Shown here one piece after another: positions 5,519 through 6,678 of a stretch of DNA of 6,678 nucleotides. The first letter of the stretch is position 1. Each line of letters opens with the position of its first letter. The notes beneath the pieces were generated by a model. The model worked only from the letters and a program-made list of their open reading frames with translations, made no database searches and was not told the origin of the DNA. The translations under genes were made by a program, and so were the position numbers. Origin of the DNA: Actinomycetes bacterium. GTDB lineage: Bacteria > Actinomycetota > Aquicultoria > CAJVYJ01 > JAUVQD01. The stretch lies in NCBI GenBank assembly GCA_030605305.1, contig JAUWIO010000040.1:1-6678 (forward strand), in the 5' to 3' direction.

Positions 5519-6265
5519 TTGTTTAAGTTAAGGAACTGGCTGATTTTCGGGGTACCGGCAGGCCTGCTCCTGTTGGCGCTGGTATACTACGTGTTAGTCC
5601 CGGGGTTTGATATTGAGGAGTCTCCGGGCTTCGTTCAGAGCGTCTACTACAAAGTCCAAGCACAGACCGGGATGATCGATCTCGGGCCCACATCCGAATT
5701 CATGAAGAAGACGCATCGCGCTACCCGGGTCAGGGCGTCGGATGAAGAGACCCCCTACACATTTGGATACAAGAAAGAGCACGTTCCGGTGATCGAAAAA
5801 GATTCTCGAAGGTGTCAGGCCTGCCATGGTTCGATGTTGGGAACTAAGGGCGGCAAGCCGATCTATCCGCTCCACGAGTCGATGTTGACGGCGAGGCTTA
5901 TCAGCTTTCATTGCACCGATTGCCATAAGACTGTCGATCTAGGTGAGCGCAACCTCGATGAGCCGACCATCCGCATAGACCGTACACAGTGCACCCTCTG
6001 TCACGAGGGCGATGAAGCCACCGAGCCCACCGAGCTCGTGAACAGGAAGTCCGGAAGCCAGGATGGAGTCCAGTCGCGCTATCTGATCAGCAATCACGGC
6101 GTCGACAAACAGAGTGCGAAGCAGTGGATAAAACGCCACGCGCAGGTGGCAGAGGATACCGGGGTGAAGAAATGCCGCCGTTGCCACGAGAAGGGCAGCG
6201 AGCTCGATTTTTGTGACGATTGTCACGGCGATGAAGTCCCTAAGATCAAGGCCAAGGAAGAATAA
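5519..6265 (+). CDS. Membrane-anchored pentaheme c-type cytochrome
   Basis: The protein has 248 residues. An N-terminal uncleaved-looking membrane anchor (about residues 8-28, WLIFGVPAGLLLLALVYYV) follows a short basic start. Five CXXCH heme-attachment motifs follow: CQACH (99-103), CTDCH (132-136), CTLCH (158-162), CRRCH (219-223) and CDDCH (232-236). His66, His88, His119, His131, His193 and His207 are candidates for the distal axial ligands, enough for five bis-His hemes. The C-terminus is Lys/Glu-rich. The domain should face the outside of the membrane and carry electrons, perhaps from the quinone pool as in NapC/NrfH-like anchors, but it lacks the tetraheme spacing of that family and I cannot name the partner. 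The TTG 5519 start has AGGA at 5508-5511 seven bases upstream, and the frame from it begins with the anchor. A sensor gene follows 92 bases downstream. Confidence 0.88.
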   Translation: MFKLRNWLIFGVPAGLLLLALVYYVLVPGFDIEESPGFVQSVYYKVQAQTGMIDLGPTSEFMKKTHRATRVRASDEETPYTFGYKKEHVPVIEKDSRRCQACHGSMLGTKGGKPIYPLHESMLTARLISFHCTDCHKTVDLGERNLDEPTIRIDRTQCTLCHEGDEATEPTELVNRKSGSQDGVQSRYLISNHGVDKQSAKQWIKRHAQVAEDTGVKKCRRCHEKGSELDFCDDCHGDEVPKIKAKEE

Positions 6266-6326
6266 GTGGACGCTTGGAGCTTGTGAAAGGTGTCGTAAAG
6301 TATCTCCATTAGCTACCGATAAATTA

Positions 6327-6352
6327 CCTGTCGCGATATTGCTGACAGGAGG
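6327..6352 (+). promoter_or_regulatory. Hairpin overlapping the ribosome binding site of the sensor gene
   Basis: CCTGTC (6327-6332) is perfectly complementary to GACAGG (6344-6349), with a possible inner GC/GC extension around a GATATT loop. The right arm contains the first three bases of the strong AGGAGG ribosome binding site (6347-6352), which lies five bases before TTG 6358. Folding would partly hide the site, so translational control is possible; it may also be chance. Confidence 0.4.
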
Positions 6353-6357
6353 GGTAG

Positions 6358-6678
6358 TTGAGTATTGCCAAAAAGTTCTCTATATATAGTCTGATCCTGA
6401 TATTCTTACCGGGGGCCGTCACCTGGCTGGTCGTCCAGAAGGCAGTTAGAGACCAGGTCTTCCATGAGTACGAGCAAGACGCCATGATGGCGCAAAGTTA
6501 TTTCGCCCATCACCTGATACCATCTGATTTTGAGGTCGGCAACGATAGGCTGGCGGGCGTGACGTTTCGCGAAGCGATGGCGCGGTCGACTCCGGCCCGG
6601 CATTTTGATGTCATAAAGGTGTTAAGGCCCGACGGTCGGATCCTATATAGTAATGTTGGCTCGGAAATCGGGAAGCAG
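6358..6678 (+). CDS. Membrane sensor protein, N-terminal part (histidine kinase or chemoreceptor type)
   Basis: An open frame of 107 codons runs off the right edge. TTG 6358 is chosen as start because AGGAGG lies five bases upstream and the protein then begins with MSIAKKFSIYS and a membrane helix (about residues 8-25, SLILIFLPGAVTWLVV). An extracytoplasmic region follows with a helical stretch (VRDQVFHEYEQDAMMAQSYF) and then FDVIKVLRPDGRILYSN and VGSEIGK. The pattern 'rPDGrIlYSN...iGk' is common in the sensor domains (PAS/Cache-like) between the two membrane helices of histidine kinases and methyl-accepting chemotaxis proteins. The second helix, HAMP and output domains are outside the window, so the class is undecided. 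The neighbouring cytochrome suggests redox or respiratory sensing, which is inference. Confidence 0.75.
   Translation, partial: MSIAKKFSIYSLILIFLPGAVTWLVVQKAVRDQVFHEYEQDAMMAQSYFAHHLIPSDFEVGNDRLAGVTFREAMARSTPARHFDVIKVLRPDGRILYSNVGSEIGKQ

Noticed and set aside
5511..5531. ATG at 5511 as an earlier start near the cytochrome gene.
   Set aside because: It is in another frame and reaches a stop after six codons; TTG 5519 opens the cytochrome frame with AGGA at good spacing.
1..6678. CRISPR array, insertion sequence, tRNA or rRNA gene.
   Set aside because: No regularly spaced repeats, transposase-like protein, terminal inverted repeats or cloverleaf-like sequence were seen.

Overview
The window looks like chromosomal DNA of moderately high GC content (judged by eye) from a bacterium that assimilates sulfate and carries multiheme cytochromes. 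The cysteine synthase resembles Mycobacterium CysM at several diagnostic places and sits beside a sulfur-carrier/JAMM-protease pair, as in the actinobacterial CysM-CysO-Mec system. With the pentaheme cytochrome and the frequent TTG starts, this suggests an anaerobic or facultative, poorly characterised Actinomycetota lineage. That placement is inference; there is no rRNA or marker gene here.

Bases 1-4353 form a tight plus-strand run: the 3' end of ATP sulfurylase (sat), a biotin-synthase-like radical SAM protein with a CX8CX2C cluster motif, a DASS/SLC13-type anion transporter, a degenerate universal-stress-protein-like protein, and a CysM-type cysteine synthase. Three of the four junctions are short or overlapping, so one transcript is likely. 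After a 115-base gap with a plausible extended -10 promoter come a ThiS/MoaD-like sulfur carrier (C-terminus GG-RA) and a JAMM/MPN+ metalloprotease-like protein. Together these fit sulfate uptake, activation to APS, and cysteine synthesis with a protein-bound thiocarboxylate as sulfur donor. The reductases and the E1-like activating enzyme are not in the window.

A 59-residue single-span membrane protein is encoded on the minus strand at 5087-5266. Its stop codon interlocks with the protease stop in one CTAG. It is followed by a 252-base divergent intergenic region without a gene.

Bases 5519-6678 hold a second plus-strand unit: a membrane-anchored pentaheme cytochrome c and the N-terminus of a membrane sensor protein (cut by the right edge), whose ribosome binding site lies in a predicted hairpin.

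The most notable points are the JAMM protein that has Ala where the third zinc ligand (Asp) should be, next to a carrier that appears to need tail removal; the DASS transporter with both SNT motifs altered; and the unassigned radical SAM enzyme translationally coupled to sat.
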